A stretch of 64,000 nucleotides of DNA from Hymenolepis diminuta. Taxonomy: Eukaryota > Platyhelminthes > Cestoda > Cyclophyllidea > Hymenolepididae. Position 1 is the stretch's first letter. Each line of letters starts with the position of its first letter. This document shows positions 27,001 through 36,869 of the stretch, one piece after another. Location: contig CAADRB010000001.1 in assembly GCA_900708905.1 (NCBI GenBank), forward strand, positions 178,223 through 242,222, in the 5' to 3' direction. The notes under the pieces are model-generated. The model saw only the letters and a list, made by a program, of their open reading frames with translations. It ran no database searches and was not told where the DNA came from. Position numbers and translations under genes: made by a program.

Positions 27001-29783
27001 TCGTATTTCCTGATATATTTAGCAAGATCCGGATAAAGCTTTTGAGTGAGCTGTAAAAGTTCTTCCTTTATATTTTCATCGTTACATTCTGTATCAGCAC
27101 CGTTATTTACTTCACTCTTTTCACTGTTTTGTGATTCTTCACTGACTTCTTCAATTCCATCTTCGCAACTGCTTTTATCCTCTACCTCCTCATCGTCCGA
27201 AATGACTTGAGTATAATTTTGCTCCCCTTCACTTCGCTCGGAATATTTATTCACAGGAAATTTTTCCTTCGTAGTAATCTCTCCGACATCTCCACATTCT
27301 TCAGTTGCCGTTATTTTTTCACCTTTCTCGTTCGTAGTTCTTTCCATTGAAGTTGAAATCTTGCCTGTAGTTTCTTTGACACAGTTGGCTAATCCCGGAT
27401 ACAATTGTTCAACGAAGTCCAGAAAGCACTTTCTTAAGGTCTCTTCCATACATTCAGATTCTTTTCCATCTTCGAAACCATTACACTCAGGATTTCGAGC
27501 CTGTTTGACAGAGTTAGCTAGTTCAAGGTCAACTTTTTCAAAGAACTGCAACATATGGTCTTTGAAATCACTATCCGTTTCTGTAGATTCATCAAAAGTA
27601 GATACTTCTGTCTGAGTTCCCTCAGAGTCTTGTGGTTTGCAATCTTCTATTCGTCTGATACAATCTGCCAAATCTGGGTATAATTGTTGAATTAATTGTA
27701 ATAGGCATTCTTTTAGCTTGCCTTCACCAAATTCGGGGCCTGAACCGCCATTTTCTTCATCTTCCTTAGTGGTTTCAATTTTAGAGTCTTCCGGCGATTC
27801 TGTGTGACTGCTTATCTCATTGGAATAATTCTCACTAATAGTCCGTTCACTTTCATCTGGTTCCCGAATTTCATCCATGGTGTTCACTTCTAAATTTCCT
27901 TCCAAATCTATATAATTTTCTTCATCTTTGTTAAATTCATTTCCAGCAGATTGCTGTATATAACCCGGATACATTTGTTCGACGAAACTCAAGAAACAGT
28001 TCCTCAGCGTCTCTTCATTCCACTCAGATGGTATTTCTTCCTCGCCTTGATTCCCTTCACAAATCGGAATTTTCGTACTTTCTGATTCCTCAATTTCGTA
28101 TTTCTCAAATTCACTTTTCTCAGAATCGTCGATGTAAATTGTCACTTCAGGGTAGAGCTGCTGAATCAATTGTATCAAACATTCCTTAAGACTGTCCTCG
28201 TTGCTATCTGATTCAACTCCACCATATTCTGATTGAACTCCCTCATAATTCTGCTCGTCTTCTACACTAAGTTCTCCTTCATTGTAATATTCCTCAACCC
28301 TACTTTCTTCGTTTATTTCTCCACCAGGTTTCGTTCCCTCATCACCACAGTTAATCATTTCTGAGTATAATTTTTGAATGAATTGAAGCAAACAGTTTTC
28401 GCGAATTCTTTTATTAAATTCAAAATCACCATTGTTATCTTCATGGCTCTCATCAGTGATGCCGTTCGTTGATTCTTGGTCCTCTTGAACTTCTTCGACC
28501 TCATCTTCCTCAGCGTTTTCTTCCTCTAAAATTTTCCCTTCTTCCTTACTGTTATCATAGACCCCCGGAGGTTGCTTATTATAGGCGGTCAATTCAGGAA
28601 TATTGGCAGTTGGTTCACCTATCCGGTCTCCATTTTGATTAACACGGTTAGTCATTTTAGGATATAGTTGCTGAATTAACTCTACAAGGCAATCCCTGAG
28701 ACTATCAGTAGTGGCTTCATGAGTTTCATCACCTTCAACAACTTCTTCTTCATTGGATTCTGCATTCTCGTCTATAATTTCTTCCTCGTTTTCATCTTCA
28801 TTTCTTTCTTCGTAATCACATTCTTCGCCACTTTCTATGGATTCCAAAACGTTTTTATTGCTTTGATCGATACATCTGGCTAATTGAGGACAAATTTGTT
28901 GAACTAATTCCATCAGACATTCTTCAAGACTATCATGGCTATCTTCAGTCACAACGTTATTTATCGCTCTTTCTGGAGCTATTTCTTCTGCAGTTAAATA
29001 TTCATTAAATTCTTCAAAAACTCCTGTTTCATCAATGTAGTCTCCATGAATACTCTGTTCACCCTCATCGTTCACAGTGTCTTCAGCATTGTTCTCCCCA
29101 TTATCAAAATCCCCCTCAGTTTCTTCTACATTTTCAATTTCTTCAGGAGGTACTGATTCGTTAGCATTATTATTCTCAATACAAGTCAATTCTGGACAAA
29201 GCTGTTCGATGAGCTGTAGGAGACAATCTTTAAGATCAACGTCAGTTTCTGAAGTTTCTATAACCTCAACTATAGCTGATATGCAAGCACAGAGGTCTTC
29301 GGAGTGGGCAGAACTAGTATGATCGGTTTGACTAAGACAGTTGGCCACTTCAGGATAAAGTTGCCGAAGGAGTTGTATAAGGCATTTTTTAGCACTACTA
29401 TGACTAATGTCGGAATCGTCTTGCACGGACTCACCTGGGGCATATTTTGTCGAGGTCTCAGAGGTTTCTGCTTCGAGTCTGCTTTTAATATTCTGACTTC
29501 CATTTGCGGTTGACAGATCTCCTGAATTATCATATGCCTCGTTGTAGATTCCCTGAAATGCACCGTAATATTCCACCTCTGACTTAAAGCTCCTAGTCTT
29601 TCTTCCTTTTCTCTTGTTCTGATTCCGGAAAACAGCTTTCTCTGCCTTCTGTTTCAGACAGACTTTCACACATGACGGTATCTCGCCGTAGATGTTCCTA
29701 ATGAGGTAGAGTAGTCCGCGTCGAACAACAGCTTGAACAGCAGGATCCCTCCACCACGTAGGTTTCTTCTTGGGTCGCGGCAT
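24045..29783 (-). CDS. 1912-residue acidic protein with about 21 copies of a Cys-helix repeat (unrecognised)
   Basis: This is a single uninterrupted 5739-nt frame. The start is basic and has no signal peptide (MPRPKKKPTWW; a KRKGRKTR patch near residue 58 could be a nuclear localisation signal). The rest is strongly Glu/Ser/Asp-rich and probably disordered. A motif of about 22 residues recurs at intervals through it, of the form SLKxCLLQLIQQLYPDLADCIRR. Two Cys usually lie 15 residues apart, hydrophobic positions have helical spacing, and a Pro sits between two short helices. I count about 21 copies, from residues 23-43 to the very C-terminus (FHPKLADSLQQQ), some with one or both Cys lost. 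Spacers differ in length and sequence, so only the motif is constrained. I recognise no family. A multivalent scaffold or binding protein is conceivable, but no function can be assigned. Confidence 0.85.
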   Translation of the reverse strand: MPRPKKKPTWWRDPAVQAVVRRGLLYLIRNIYGEIPSCVKVCLKQKAEKAVFRNQNKRKGRKTRSFKSEVEYYGAFQGIYNEAYDNSGDLSTANGSQNIKSRLEAETSETSTKYAPGESVQDDSDISHSSAKKCLIQLLRQLYPEVANCLSQTDHTSSAHSEDLCACISAIVEVIETSETDVDLKDCLLQLIEQLCPELTCIENNNANESVPPEEIENVEETEGDFDNGENNAEDTVNDEGEQSIHGDYIDETGVFEEFNEYLTAEEIAPERAINNVVTEDSHDSLEECLMELVQQICPQLARCIDQSNKNVLESIESGEECDYEERNEDENEEEIIDENAESNEEEVVEGDETHEATTDSLRDCLVELIQQLYPKMTNRVNQNGDRIGEPTANIPELTAYNKQPPGVYDNSKEEGKILEEENAEEDEVEEVQEDQESTNGITDESHEDNNGDFEFNKRIRENCLLQFIQKLYSEMINCGDEGTKPGGEINEESRVEEYYNEGELSVEDEQNYEGVQSEYGGVESDSNEDSLKECLIQLIQQLYPEVTIYIDDSEKSEFEKYEIEESESTKIPICEGNQGEEEIPSEWNEETLRNCFLSFVEQMYPGYIQQSAGNEFNKDEENYIDLEGNLEVNTMDEIREPDESERTISENYSNEISSHTESPEDSKIETTKEDEENGGSGPEFGEGKLKECLLQLIQQLYPDLADCIRRIEDCKPQDSEGTQTEVSTFDESTETDSDFKDHMLQFFEKVDLELANSVKQARNPECNGFEDGKESECMEETLRKCFLDFVEQLYPGLANCVKETTGKISTSMERTTNEKGEKITATEECGDVGEITTKEKFPVNKYSERSEGEQNYTQVISDDEEVEDKSSCEDGIEEVSEESQNSEKSEVNNGADTECNDENIKEELLQLTQKLYPDLAKYIRKYESGKMSDSEESDVMELTMNERDLRESLSLFIDRNCPDLANCFKLNNDVDPVSSDGSDTESECNEETVKNRFLKFVEEFYPDLAICIKQCLREIPETTENVNKEEGEFKAEESGISEIVIIDETNTHEKESKEDNEQSESVDILYRVESDKQYESDDTITDRTSEISQEATHKDGKQESVITDENKTECSDNSLRECLMQFIQQICPELSDCIKQYNDSNSSSDENSDVSISEVSEALEASSSEGDIKDCLLKFIELLYPDLAKCIRESDISRKPYISEGSVVDITEGMESTFSENSLRDCLINFFEKVCPELADCIRHVKTLINDDGNAEKESKIGEINMDETTIDESILDEVKIEQIFNENNDEDSQTEVLTISELHESEGTTVFDHFDDEEKSEMTIIPDQFKRQSEVTVTDDADSKTEVQSVDLSQDISVTEYIQPLVSSNQTQIDDEETLSSEDIFEDCFLRIVEHFNPDLACRIMQNLPEYLTPQIEDSNESGDAVSEQPNESQENSEDLSKMEVGLVREVTVVGENNTNWENSDSEYPPRSQELTEKSDDLVTEENSSMVSEIVQIVENSNSEYPGAIRKSACDLADENLSMVSEVVVSENLDNSIEGSALNEEVSAADKTEEISSAEDLTYDNSRLEENLDQNTRVSGAVIQLKDERQAAQQNPSEKISCGTKNSNISIIERKVKRGIVFNSLFDEISHIADIVEESDEEENEDSKSLQMKKGEGGFGKEGSKFNEDSEIVQEEGDESTTESSVDGVDENDVPSSEYQESDGNVESPVVEENTGSEAENREWTESMFVRDPGHVKRHYNIRYIGSEDKFMEEPERVKNKTEMAESEVSLDNVSKDKFSIVDSATESVVSVTSEENDDDLDELRGCLLAIADEFHPELANCIRKCLAEEEEEGMVSDSETDRRNMQLCLENFAAKFYAKPSLNPEQDISVPGMRNVEEMPTPTVKYIQQLILDFAQIFHPKLADSLQQQ

Positions 29784-29818
29784 AGTGCTTGTGTCGCTCG
29801 TTGTCGCTTATAGTGATC

Positions 29819-29838
29819 TTTTATAGCACACTTTTATA
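29819..29838 (-). promoter_or_regulatory. Twin TATA boxes of the repeat-protein gene
   Basis: Read on the - strand, TATAAAA occurs at 29838-29832 and again at 29825-29819, 36-55 nt upstream of the ATG at 29783. Transcription from the nearer one would start about at, or just before, the ATG, so the upstream box is the better fit and the 5' UTR must be very short. Close TATA boxes and lack of introns suggest strong, regulated expression (inference). Confidence 0.5.
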
Positions 29839-31217
29839 GATGCACTTCCACTTTCTCCATCTTATGAGCGATTGATTTTGTGAGGACTTTCCTTTTCACG
29901 TGTCGGGTCCCTGATCTTCTTGTCATACTTTAAGTCAGCATATTTCCATCTTCCCCTTTTCACGTGTCATTTTCCCTGAAAAATTACTAGCAGACTATTA
30001 TTATTAATTTTTACAAGGCAATCGCAAAATATTTCTGATTAATCAGTATTCCAATCACTAGAGATTTCACGTTTTGTCTTTGTCAATTTTTATATAAATT
30101 CTCCTTACTTTAATGGACCTATTACCTTGTACATTTGAGTAAAACTGGGCATAATCCTTATCTGTACACCACCAATTCTTCATTAATATCCTCCAAATTC
30201 CTGCCTATTTCGGCTTTGAAGTTTAAAGAGAGATTCTCAGAAGTGGTGGTATTTTATTATTCACAGTTTATCTGGACTGGGCATTGACGGTCCAAAAAAA
30301 ATGTTGAATAAACTTTGACAAAGTTTTTTTCTAAATTTCCTATCATTAATTGAAGTACTCGGATTAATGAGTAGAATGACCAGAAATTTGGAGGAACTAA
30401 AATTATCGCTATTATTATTCCGTTATGCTTTAGTACAAATCTCTTGTGTCGTTGATGGGAAAAGTATTTCTATATCGGTTCATTTAATCTTTTTTCTGTT
30501 AGTCCGATAAAATCTGAATCAATTACAATTAGTTGTCTTAAAAGTCCCTACCTCTGAGATATATTTATTTGAAAATCAAATGAATAGGTGAGTGAAATTA
30601 GAGTAAGTCGTTAACACCCTCTGTTCTAAATAAGGCCAAACTATGCAACTGCAATGCAATAAGATAATGAAGGGCAGGAAAAGATACTTTTTTAACGCAC
30701 AATATTCTATTTCCAATTCGCCACTAATCCTAAATTCTGTTAAATCCTCAATCATTTTCAAGAGTTAAATTTAAATTCCTAGAAGTCTCTATACAGGATT
30801 CAGTGAGGGTATACGAAACCCTTCTATTATTAATCTTCCTAACAAATGAACTATGTTTTTAATATTTGGAAAATATCTTAAGTTTATCACGCTTAATATT
30901 TTTCTAGGTATTTTTGAAATGACCCATTTACTATCAACAGATGTGCACTATGTTATTTATGAGGTCTTTTCTTATAAGTTCAATTACTTTGAAGGAGTTT
31001 AAATGGCGTTACCGAGTGAAGCTTCTGGATGATGTTTCTGAAAATATTCGACGAAAAAAAGGTTTTTTTCATTTGTCTGCTGCTTCAGTATCACTAGAAG
31101 CTGTTTCATGATTCGCAAAAGTACTTTCATAAAATTGCATAAAGTTAGATGTCACAGAATTGCACTACAACTGTGTGCTGATCAAACTTTATAATCGTCA
31201 CTTTTTGTTTATGCTAC

Positions 31218-31251
31218 AACATTTCACATGTTTAGGAACATGTGAAATGTT
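31218..31251. repeat. Perfect 15-bp inverted repeat with 4-nt loop
   Basis: AACATTTCACATGTT (31218-31232) and its exact reverse complement (31237-31251) are separated by TAGG. As RNA it would form a 15-bp stem with a tetraloop. It lies in no supported gene. The arms are too short for a typical microRNA precursor. Confidence 0.7.
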
Positions 31252-31884
31252 TCATCTAACGAAGAGACACTCAAATGATTATGGTAAAGTAAATTCAGTG
31301 CAATATGTGCTTAAAATAACAAAACACAATTTAACTGTCAGAAAAAGTTTAAGTCCACATCATTGGAATAGATTTGGAAAAAATACTGGTACAAGGCTTC
31401 TCGAGATAATAGATCGAAGCATCCAAAGTTAAAATCCATTATATAAATTCATGGCCAGCGAGGGCACAATTCCCGATCCCAAGAATTCATACGTATTATT
31501 ATATGTTATTATATTTCCCTGTTTGATTTAAATAATTAAATGAATAATTGACCATTTAAATATTTTATACTGATGAATCTGGCCTGAATTTGGTACATTA
31601 ATGGCTTTCATTTCGCTATTTCGTTCCAACTAATATCATACAAAACCTACACATTATTGAAAATATTGACATAAATAAATAAAGGAAAATATAACATTGT
31701 CCTTTTGGGACAAACGATTTCATATTTTATCACTATAATGGTCAGATGATCTGTGGGCATATCAGTAATTATATTGTTGGCACACAATTAAATATAGTTT
31801 GCATATTTAAATATGCACGATTTTTATTATGCAGAAATGTTGGAGCATTTAGGTAAGCCGGTTCACTATTTAAAAAAAATAAGT

Positions 31885-32412
31885 TATTATTATAATTTTA
31901 TAACAGGTCTCAGTAATAATCTCGCAAAGCAAACGATTCTAGAGAACTCAGTAATATAGCAACTAAGTGCAGAAGCCAATAACCCAAAGCAGAGCACAAG
32001 GCACGTTATGGTAAACACGCGTGTAATAACGAAGGCAAACTCAATGAGTATAGGCTTAAACAAATAGGCATGATTACAAAGTGATTTTTATCAGTGGGGA
32101 ATCATGAAGGTGTCAGAAGGAATGATAATTATTTTCTCCGCTCCCAATATTTCTTCTATTAGTAAAAATGTAATTCCTTTCTTTATTTTCCCATTGCTGA
32201 AAGAAATTTCATAATTACACTTGTTTGTTTGAGCTGATACCGATTGAGAGGGAGCTTCGCGAATACACGAATGTTTATTATAACGTGCCTTGTGCTCTGC
32301 CGTGGGTTATTGGCGTCTGTGTTGAGTTGCTATGTTACCGAGTTTTCTAGGTTGCTGACTATGCAAAATTACTACCGGGATCTCTAGTTGGTTATGTTAT
32401 AAGAGGAGGAAG
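31885..32412. mobile_element. Fold-back (MITE-like) element
   Basis: The left arm (31885-32100) and the right arm (32200-32412) are imperfect reverse complements over about 200 bp. Matching blocks include ATAACCCAAAGCAGAGCACA against the complement of TGTGCTCTGCCGTGGGTTAT, GGCACGTTAT against ATAACGTGCC, and GGCTTAAACAAA against the complement of TTTGTTTGAGC. The outer right end reads TATAACATAACCAACTAG on the - strand. A third partial arm lies at 32960-33260. There is no coding capacity, so a non-autonomous DNA transposon is the best reading. Target duplications were not resolved. Confidence 0.6.
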
Positions 32413-32650
32413 TTGCATTTTTATTTATAGAAGTATTGGAAGCGAGGGGAGATAATGACTAATGGCGTGGCATCAAAATGTACATCTTTTAATCGTGTAA
32501 ATGTGTGTGAACAGCAAAATAGGGCAATAAGTATTAATCGTACTCTGATGTTCGAATTCTACGAGTGAACTTATATCCGCATCATTAAAATACTCTTTTT
32601 CAGTCAGATCCGTTTTTCAGCATAGTTAAACGGACTGAAACTATAAGTTG

Positions 32651-32905
32651 TTGTGACCTGCTCTTCTCTGTGGGCTACCGTAACTGACTTTTAGATCCCC
32701 TAAAACATTGCACTAATCACGAATACGACCCGACGACACCACAACACAAAACCACTATATATCAAAATAATACAAACGTTTGCCCATCTATAGGTGGACT
32801 TATATTCTCCACCATTAACAACCGTCATGTAAATAGATCCGTTCGAATAAAAGAAAATTAAAAGAATCAGGAGTTAAAAGGTGGTAAACAATGCATCTTA
32901 CATAC
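32651..32905 (+). mobile_element. Solo-LTR-like element, copy 1
   Basis: This unit of about 255 bp begins TGTGACCTGCTCTTCTCTG and ends CATCTTACA, so it has TG...CA termini. It aligns with 56008-56282: shared blocks include CACGACCCGACAACACCACA-type sequence, a TCTATAGGT/ATCGATAGGT segment, GATCCGTTCG/AAGTTCGTTC and an AATTAAAAG tract. It sits between two arms of the fold-back family. No internal retrotransposon sequence adjoins it, so it is probably a solo LTR left by recombination. Confidence 0.5.
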
Positions 32906-32959
32906 AACCTCCTTTTATGCGCATTTCCTTCTTGCACGGAAGATGAGGATTTGTGAATA

Positions 32960-33260
32960 CTACTGCTATAACGTAACCAACTAGGAGTTCTAGTAGTAAT
33001 CTCTCAGAGTCAACAATCTAGAAAACTCGGTAATATAGCAACTTAACACAGAAGCTAACAACCCACGGCAGATAAGAAGACATGTTATAGTCAACATGAG
33101 TGTATTAACGAAACTCCGTCTCAATCGGTATCGGCTTAAACAAATAAGAATAATTATCAAGTGTCTTTTATCAGTGGGGAAATAAAGAAAGAAAATACAT
33201 TCTTATTCATAGAAGAAATATTGGAAGCGAGGGAAAATAATTATCATTTCTAACAACTAT
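32960..33260 (+). mobile_element. Fold-back element, partial third copy
   Basis: The copy begins TATAACGTAACCAACTAGG and follows the arm consensus: AACTCGGTAATATAGCAACT, ACCCACGGCAGA, TCAATCGGTATCGGCTTAAA, TTTTATCAGTGGGGA. Its right part (33180-33260, with ATATTGGAAGCGAGGGAAAA) is the reverse complement of the centre of the 31885-32412 element. It therefore represents one arm plus an inverted centre, in the same orientation as the first left arm. Confidence 0.55.
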
Positions 33261-35087
33261 CGAGAAGCCCAAATGAACGGACAGCAACACAAGATCTCTG
33301 TTGGACTTTCAGTATACACGTGTCTCTTTCTCTCTCCCCATTTACGTTCAGGCACACTAATTCATTGCATGGAGTACTTTTCCCTAATAAGCATCTCTAG
33401 TACCATCTCTATAATTGCCATTGCTGTCCTTATAATAGTTGGGCTATTTCTTTAGGGTTTAACAGTATTGCAATGTAGTTATAGTGATACTTATACACTA
33501 CTGGAGATCTCGTCTCTATGATCCAAAATTCGCTAAATTATTTTAACCTTTATCACATGTTTGTCCCCTCATAAATATCTAACAGAAGAAAATAACTTGG
33601 GATAATTAAATCCGTTTTTACATTTGTTGGAATTTTATAAACTCATCATTTTAATAAAATAACATTTATTTCGCCCCCCTTAATTATGGAACAGAGGTAC
33701 TGTGGTTTACAACGGTAGTGCATGCTCTACCGGTAATAATAACAATAATAATAATACTATTTTCCGATAATCCGTGTTTTTAAATGGTCTGCCTAAATTA
33801 GTGAATTTTAAAATATTAACTCTCCTCATTCGTTTTGTAATTTATTATCACTAAGGTGCTTTACAATAATCATAAATTATGGTATGTTATTAGTAATTGC
33901 ATAATAATTGTTAATTGAAAAACATAGTTCGTGGGAACTGTGCTATAGATTTGGAAGTTTCCACATTTTGACCAAGATGATCTGGACACTTTCACCTTAA
34001 CGCCGTCGATTAGAATGGGAAAATCGTACTTTTCTTCACAGTGGTCTGTGCAAATCCTTCTTAATACAGATCACTTTGAATTATTATTCTTCGCTTTTAA
34101 ATTGTCGTAACGTTACGGTGTACCATATTCTCTAATAATATCTTTTCTTCACCTTTGAATTCACCAGGTTTTGCAGTCGATTTGTTCTACCTCTTTATTC
34201 GCTGGTTAGGCATAGATATATGCATAAGTAGTTTCACATTACAGGGGAACTGAAAATAACCTTCCTCTATAGATTTTGTTACGCTTATATTTTTTGAAAA
34301 CGAGCCAAATTATTAGCGTGCTATAAAGTTAGCATGATAATTGGTTGAGTGTATTTATAATGATTGTGAGTATATGCTCAGATAGATAATGAAAATTGCC
34401 AAGAACTGTCTCAAGTGGTTTAAGAAACCGTAAGCAAACCTTAAAATACAATTCAAATTTCATTACGGCTTCCCACTGGTCCAATCCGAATGTTGGAATG
34501 CTTCAGGTTGGTCCAGCAAGGTTGCCAGCCTGCTTCTAATAGGCTTTTCACATTGAGCCGTCGTGAATTTAGGACATAGAGTAAATTTTAAAGTATCTCC
34601 CTTTGTTTGCGAGCTGTCTGTTAAACTCTATAAAACAGCCATAGACGCGTCTAGTTTCTGCAGGAATCCAATAATATTTATTCCATTATTTCTTCATCTT
34701 TTCACTTTGATTTGTTTGGGGCCGGCAAATCAAGCGACTTGAGACGGTTGGACGTTTAATTATCCCGGTCCTTACGATTGATAGCTCAATATTGTGGATA
34801 TCGCAGGGCTAAACGTTTGTCACAACAAATTAATCACACACTCTCTACATGATTATTAACATCATAACATGACAATATTGTAAACGAAATCAGGAATAAC
34901 TGAGCTGATAAACGGCCCAATTTTGCATCGAATTCAAGTAATCTTAAAAACACAAAAAACAATGAGATTAAAGTCATAAAGAAGTTAAGTTCGACTTATT
35001 TGATGATTAATAGAAGCTTCCGAGGGAATTACAGCAACTGCAATTTCATCTCGAAAATAACAAAATATATTATTTATTGTTATTTAG

Positions 35088-35393
35088 GTGGTCTTTGAAA
35101 ATTCAGCACAACTTTTCAGGTTTTGCTTTTCATAAAACATATTTCACTTTTGTCGTATTCGACGTCACATCAGTTTTCAAAGCTTGTTATACAATACATC
35201 TACAAAGTGAAACAGATTACGTCAGCGTTAATAAAATGAATTATAGTGGCATGCATTTATTTCCTTTAACATCCAATGATATCATTGGCTTCTATCAGGT
35301 TCAGCTTCGTAGCTCTGCTCTTTTGCTTGATCAACAGTATGAACTCCATTTAGCAACTCTTTTTCAAATGCCATCTCTATTCGATTTATATCA
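35088..35393 (+). CDS. Candidate internal exon (unrecognised)
   Basis: An open stretch of about 102 codons is bounded by a TTATTTAG|G acceptor and a CA|GTAAAG donor, and reads ...WSLKIQHNFSGFAF to ATLFQMPSLFDLY. The composition looks protein-like (mixed hydrophobic strands, no low complexity). I found no neighbouring exon that joins it and no family match from memory. It could be an exon of a gene whose other exons I missed, an old element fragment, or chance. Confidence 0.22.
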
Positions 35394-35694
35394 GTAAAGA
35401 AGTTGTAAGTCTCCGGTTTCTTACCTCATTTTGAATTTTAATCGTCTTGTGTACTTAATAGAAGAGTGGAAAATACAATAGCGTCTGATGAATTACACTA
35501 ACTAAATATTTTTACTATGCTTTCTAACTAGCCTGCGATATCTAATGGTATAATCCAACGATGAGAGCTTATAGTGATTTAAAGTCAGCGATTCATTGCT
35601 AACTTAATCACATGATATCATCTATCTCGTCCATATACAGAAAAATCGATTTCACTACATGCTCTATCGGGTCAGTATGATGATACATACATCT

Positions 35695-35850
35695 CATTAT
35701 TGATCCATTCCATTCCTTATATAAGGAACTGCATGATGTATACGAATACCTGTGAATACCCGCCTTGCACATACCCTCACGGTATCGTTATTCCATTCCT
35801 GTGTGAAATCTTATTCAATACGCTCTTTGTGATATACGATTCTCCGAAAT
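35695..35850 (+). repeat. Weak repeat copy, related to 62840-63015
   Basis: Landmarks shared in order with 62840-63015 are CCTTATATAAGGAACTGCATGA (there TATGTAAAGAACTGCGGGAT), TATACGAATACCTGTGA, and ATCTTATTCAATACGCTC (there CTTCATTCAATACATTCACT). Divergence is high, so these are old copies of an unknown element. Confidence 0.35.
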
Positions 35851-36579
35851 TACACTCCCATATTATCAGCAGTGAGATTTAGCGGGAAAATCCGAAATAC
35901 AACGGGGCAAAGTCACTGATGAATGCAATATAACAAATATCCCGCAAGAATTATCAAAGCCTTCTTCATCACCACTATAGTTACGGCACAGTAAACTGAC
36001 TGATTCGTTACCCGATAAATCATGTTCTAAGAGTCAATTCCTGTTAATGATCAAATCAGTCTACTCCAACCCATTAAAAATAAATTAAGAACAAAACTAG
36101 TGACAAAAATTAATAAGAAGACGCCTTGGGAGTGCAGTTCTTCTAACTTCTACCTCCGACCATCGTGGGTTAACAGAACAACAAAAAGCGCCTAAGCACT
36201 AGCTCGAGGAAGCAAAATAATGATTGAACCAAAGAAAAGTAATAGCATCATAATCAAATAAAGGCAGATTTTAAGGCGGCTAAATAGATTTCCTGACTGA
36301 TACGTACGAATAAAAAGTAAGACACTACATGCCATCGTATTTATAACATAATTGTTAGCCACAACTATTTTTAAAACATGGTGGCAAACATCGTTTTATT
36401 TCTGAAGATGCGTCGATAAACGGTTCCTCAGAAGAGAAATTATGGTATGCCTTATCCAATCAGCAGTATCTTTCCAGGATAGTATTGACAACTTCTCGAG
36501 CAAACATTCGCCTGAGTAAAAGAAAGGCATATCGCAGCGCTAGTAGTGCAGTTCTTAATGTGCATGTCGGATCCCATCA

Positions 36580-36740
36580 TTGATACTCTCGGTGAGGGAG
36601 CATGGATGGTGCGGCACATTGGTCAATTCCGGACAAGAGGAATACTAGAATACGAGAAACATCGACATTGTGAGCTCTAACATGACAAACGCGCACATTG
36701 ACCACTGAACCATCAACATACCTGGCTAAAAAGGCATTTT
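36580..36740 (-). repeat. tRNA-derived SINE-like copy
   Basis: On the - strand it starts with a tRNA-like head (GATGGTTCAGTGGTCAATGT, then GCGCGTTTGTCATGTTAGAG) of the kind seen at 50655-50850 and 1262-1440. It lies just downstream of the GPATCH4-like gene, possibly in its 3' flank. The copy is diverged and its borders are approximate. Confidence 0.4.
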
Positions 36741-36869
36741 GTCCGGTACGACCGTAAATGGGTGCACTTACAATTGAACTATAAATCCACAATAGTGGTA
36801 AATCGATAGAAAGTAAGGAAAATAACTGTACAATTAAATATAATACATAACCGCAGATATACAATGAAA

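Larger units (their letters stand above)
29840..36869. other. Repeat-rich intergenic region
   Basis: These 7 kb separate the 1912-residue gene from the GPATCH4-like gene. I can support a perfect hairpin (31218-31251), a fold-back element (31885-32412) with a partial third arm (32960-33260), a solo-LTR-like unit (32651-32905), an AAT microsatellite (about 33736-33762), one candidate exon (35088-35393), one weak repeat copy (35695-35850) and a SINE-like copy (36580-36740). The remaining sequence is AT-rich and featureless to me. Confidence 0.5.

Noticed and set aside
24078..29513. Many short frames on the + strand opposite the 1912-residue gene
   Set aside because: They are antisense shadows of the repeat motif and acidic spacers. 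They overlap each other, have no introns or promoters and no independent motifs.
31885..33260. CRISPR-like or tandem-repeat array
   Set aside because: The repeats are few, long and inverted, without regular spacers; the genome is eukaryotic.
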